Shown here: positions 62,812 to 64,000 of the stretch, in pieces
How the letters are laid out: the number at the start of each line of letters is the position of its first letter
How positions within the stretch are numbered: position 1 is the stretch's first letter
Source: Mangifera indica
Lineage: Eukaryota; Streptophyta; Magnoliopsida; Sapindales; Anacardiaceae
Assembly: GCF_011075055.1 (NCBI RefSeq)
Contig: NC_058154.1
Coordinates: 11,354,475 to 11,418,474, forward strand
Direction: 5' to 3'
Length of the DNA stretch: 64,000 bases
Notes under the pieces: model-generated
Told to the model about the DNA's origin: nothing
The model's database searches: none
What the model saw: only the letters and a program-made list of their open reading frames with translations
Position numbers and translations under genes: made by a program

Positions 62812-62815
62812 TAAG

Positions 62816-64000
62816 GGCCAGCTCGAATAATAATAAAGTGGATTTCAAGTATAAAAAGGTTAATATTTAAATCTCCTCCTACAATATTTTAATATTAAAT
62901 TCTTAATTTAATTAATTTAATTGGTCCAACTCAAGTAAGTAATTAAATTGTTTTTAAAAATTCAATAAAATATATATATAGCCAAGTAATTAATTGGTAT
63001 ACTTTTTAATTAAAAACTGTAAACACATAATTAAATCATAATTAAATATTTAAATAATATATTTTTAGATAATTCAATAATTTTAATTTAAAAATAAAAT
63101 AATATTTAATTATATATCAATATATTATTATTCCTCGTACATAATATTCTTTTATCGGTGCTGCGCGTGTTTGTGTTTATGATATCTACTTGTTTTTTTT
63201 TTTATAAATCTTTTTGCTCGTGAAAGTATCTTTCTCGTGAAAGATATCAGGCGGAAAATGTTCTTCATATTTAGTCCATTACCATGAAGTATAGTACTTT
63301 TAATAACTAACAATTACATCCTAATACTTTACTATTGTCACTTGTCAAGAATTTCAATTAGTTACTATCATTATCATTATTAGAGATAATGATAACAAAA
63401 TATTATTAACACATAAACAGCAATTATAATGACAATTCTTGCCTAGAGAATAGATCAAATTGAACAAAATTGGTAAGTGCGTAAACAAAAATCAAACATA
63501 CCCAAACACATTTTCAGAAACAATATGTAATGGTTTAAATTCATGTTTTTAAACTTTTTTTTCTCTTCTTCAGTGTATTTTTAATGATTATTTTTTTATT
63601 CATCTTCAACGTTTTATGATGGTTTTTTTAGTGAACTCATTACCAATTCGAGCTAGACTTGACTCGGCTTAATTTCAATCTTAATAATGATTGTCACAAC
63701 TCTAGTTTTATTGTATGGGCTTGGCACCTCAATTGTGAGACTAATTGCAAATATTCCACTTATTGATGAGTCCAACATTGTCATTTCTAGAGTGTAGATA
63801 TATTTATACTCAATTCCATGGTAACTAGATTCAGGTTTGTCAATTGGGTTGGATAAACTCGATGTTTTATTTTTTAACCCAAAAAATTCAGTTTTGGGTC
63901 TAATACAATTTAAGCCTTAGACAAACATGGACAAGCTTGAACAACCTTTGTTTAAGCCTGTGACCCAACGGGGTTTGAAATTTAATTGTGGACAATGGTG
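62816..64000. other. intergenic to window end
   Basis: AT-rich. A tandem-like aaagtatctttctcgtgaaag phrase (18 to 20 bp parts) lies at 63220-63245. From 63830 to the end lies another decayed TCGAA-type repeat (caattgggttggataaactc, aagcttgaacaac). No gene recognised. Confidence 0.4.

Overview
This is nuclear DNA of a flowering plant: AT-rich, intron-bearing genes spaced kilobases apart, and many short non-autonomous transposons. The protein-coding content is dicot. The 2S albumin resembles the cashew/pistachio/citrus type, so I infer the order Sapindales. That inference rests on remembered family resemblance, not on a search.

Layout. 1-1722: a 393-bp tandem repeat array that continues off the left edge, with decayed half-units behind it. 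1828-4218: a 2.4-kb copy of the 3' half of the Polycomb WD40 gene FIE, joined head-to-head at 4218/4219 to a 5'-truncated BLTP3/UHRF1BP1-like (chorein-family lipid-transfer) gene that runs to 7681 and carries a TRIM retrotransposon in an intron. 8100-12235: a tail fragment of an ankyrin/PGG gene, a solo LTR with a perfect 5-bp target duplication, and a complete four-exon ankyrin-PGG (ACD6-like) gene. 15381-18621: the complete 13-exon FIE gene. 21406-24965: a three-exon gibberellin 2-oxidase of the GA2ox8 type. 25-34.7 kb: gene-poor and rich in MITEs. 34738-38047: TRAPPC3/BET3. 38-42.4 kb: repeats. 42.4-44.7 kb: a hexa-ubiquitin gene with its promoter and leader intron. 46.3-47.4 kb: Copia debris. 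49522-49986: a 2S albumin with seed-type promoter motifs. 52.5-54.4 kb: translation factor eIF1 (SUI1). 57952-58473: a single-repeat R3-MYB. 58.6-64 kb: MITEs and simple AT-rich sequence.

The genes do not form a pathway. They are an ordinary plant gene neighbourhood: chromatin silencing (FIE), vesicle tethering (TRAPPC3), hormone inactivation (GA2ox), protein turnover (ubiquitin), translation initiation (eIF1), epidermal or pigment repression (R3-MYB) and seed storage (2S albumin). I reconstructed all splice sites by hand. The exons of FIE, GA2ox8, TRAPPC3, ankyrin-PGG, eIF1 and the MYB each sum to a multiple of three and use GT-AG introns.

I did not find an undescribed molecular system. The most unusual structure is the head-to-head junction of two 5'-truncated genes at 4218/4219, next to a homogenised tandem array. 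It is either a real rearrangement breakpoint or an assembly artefact.
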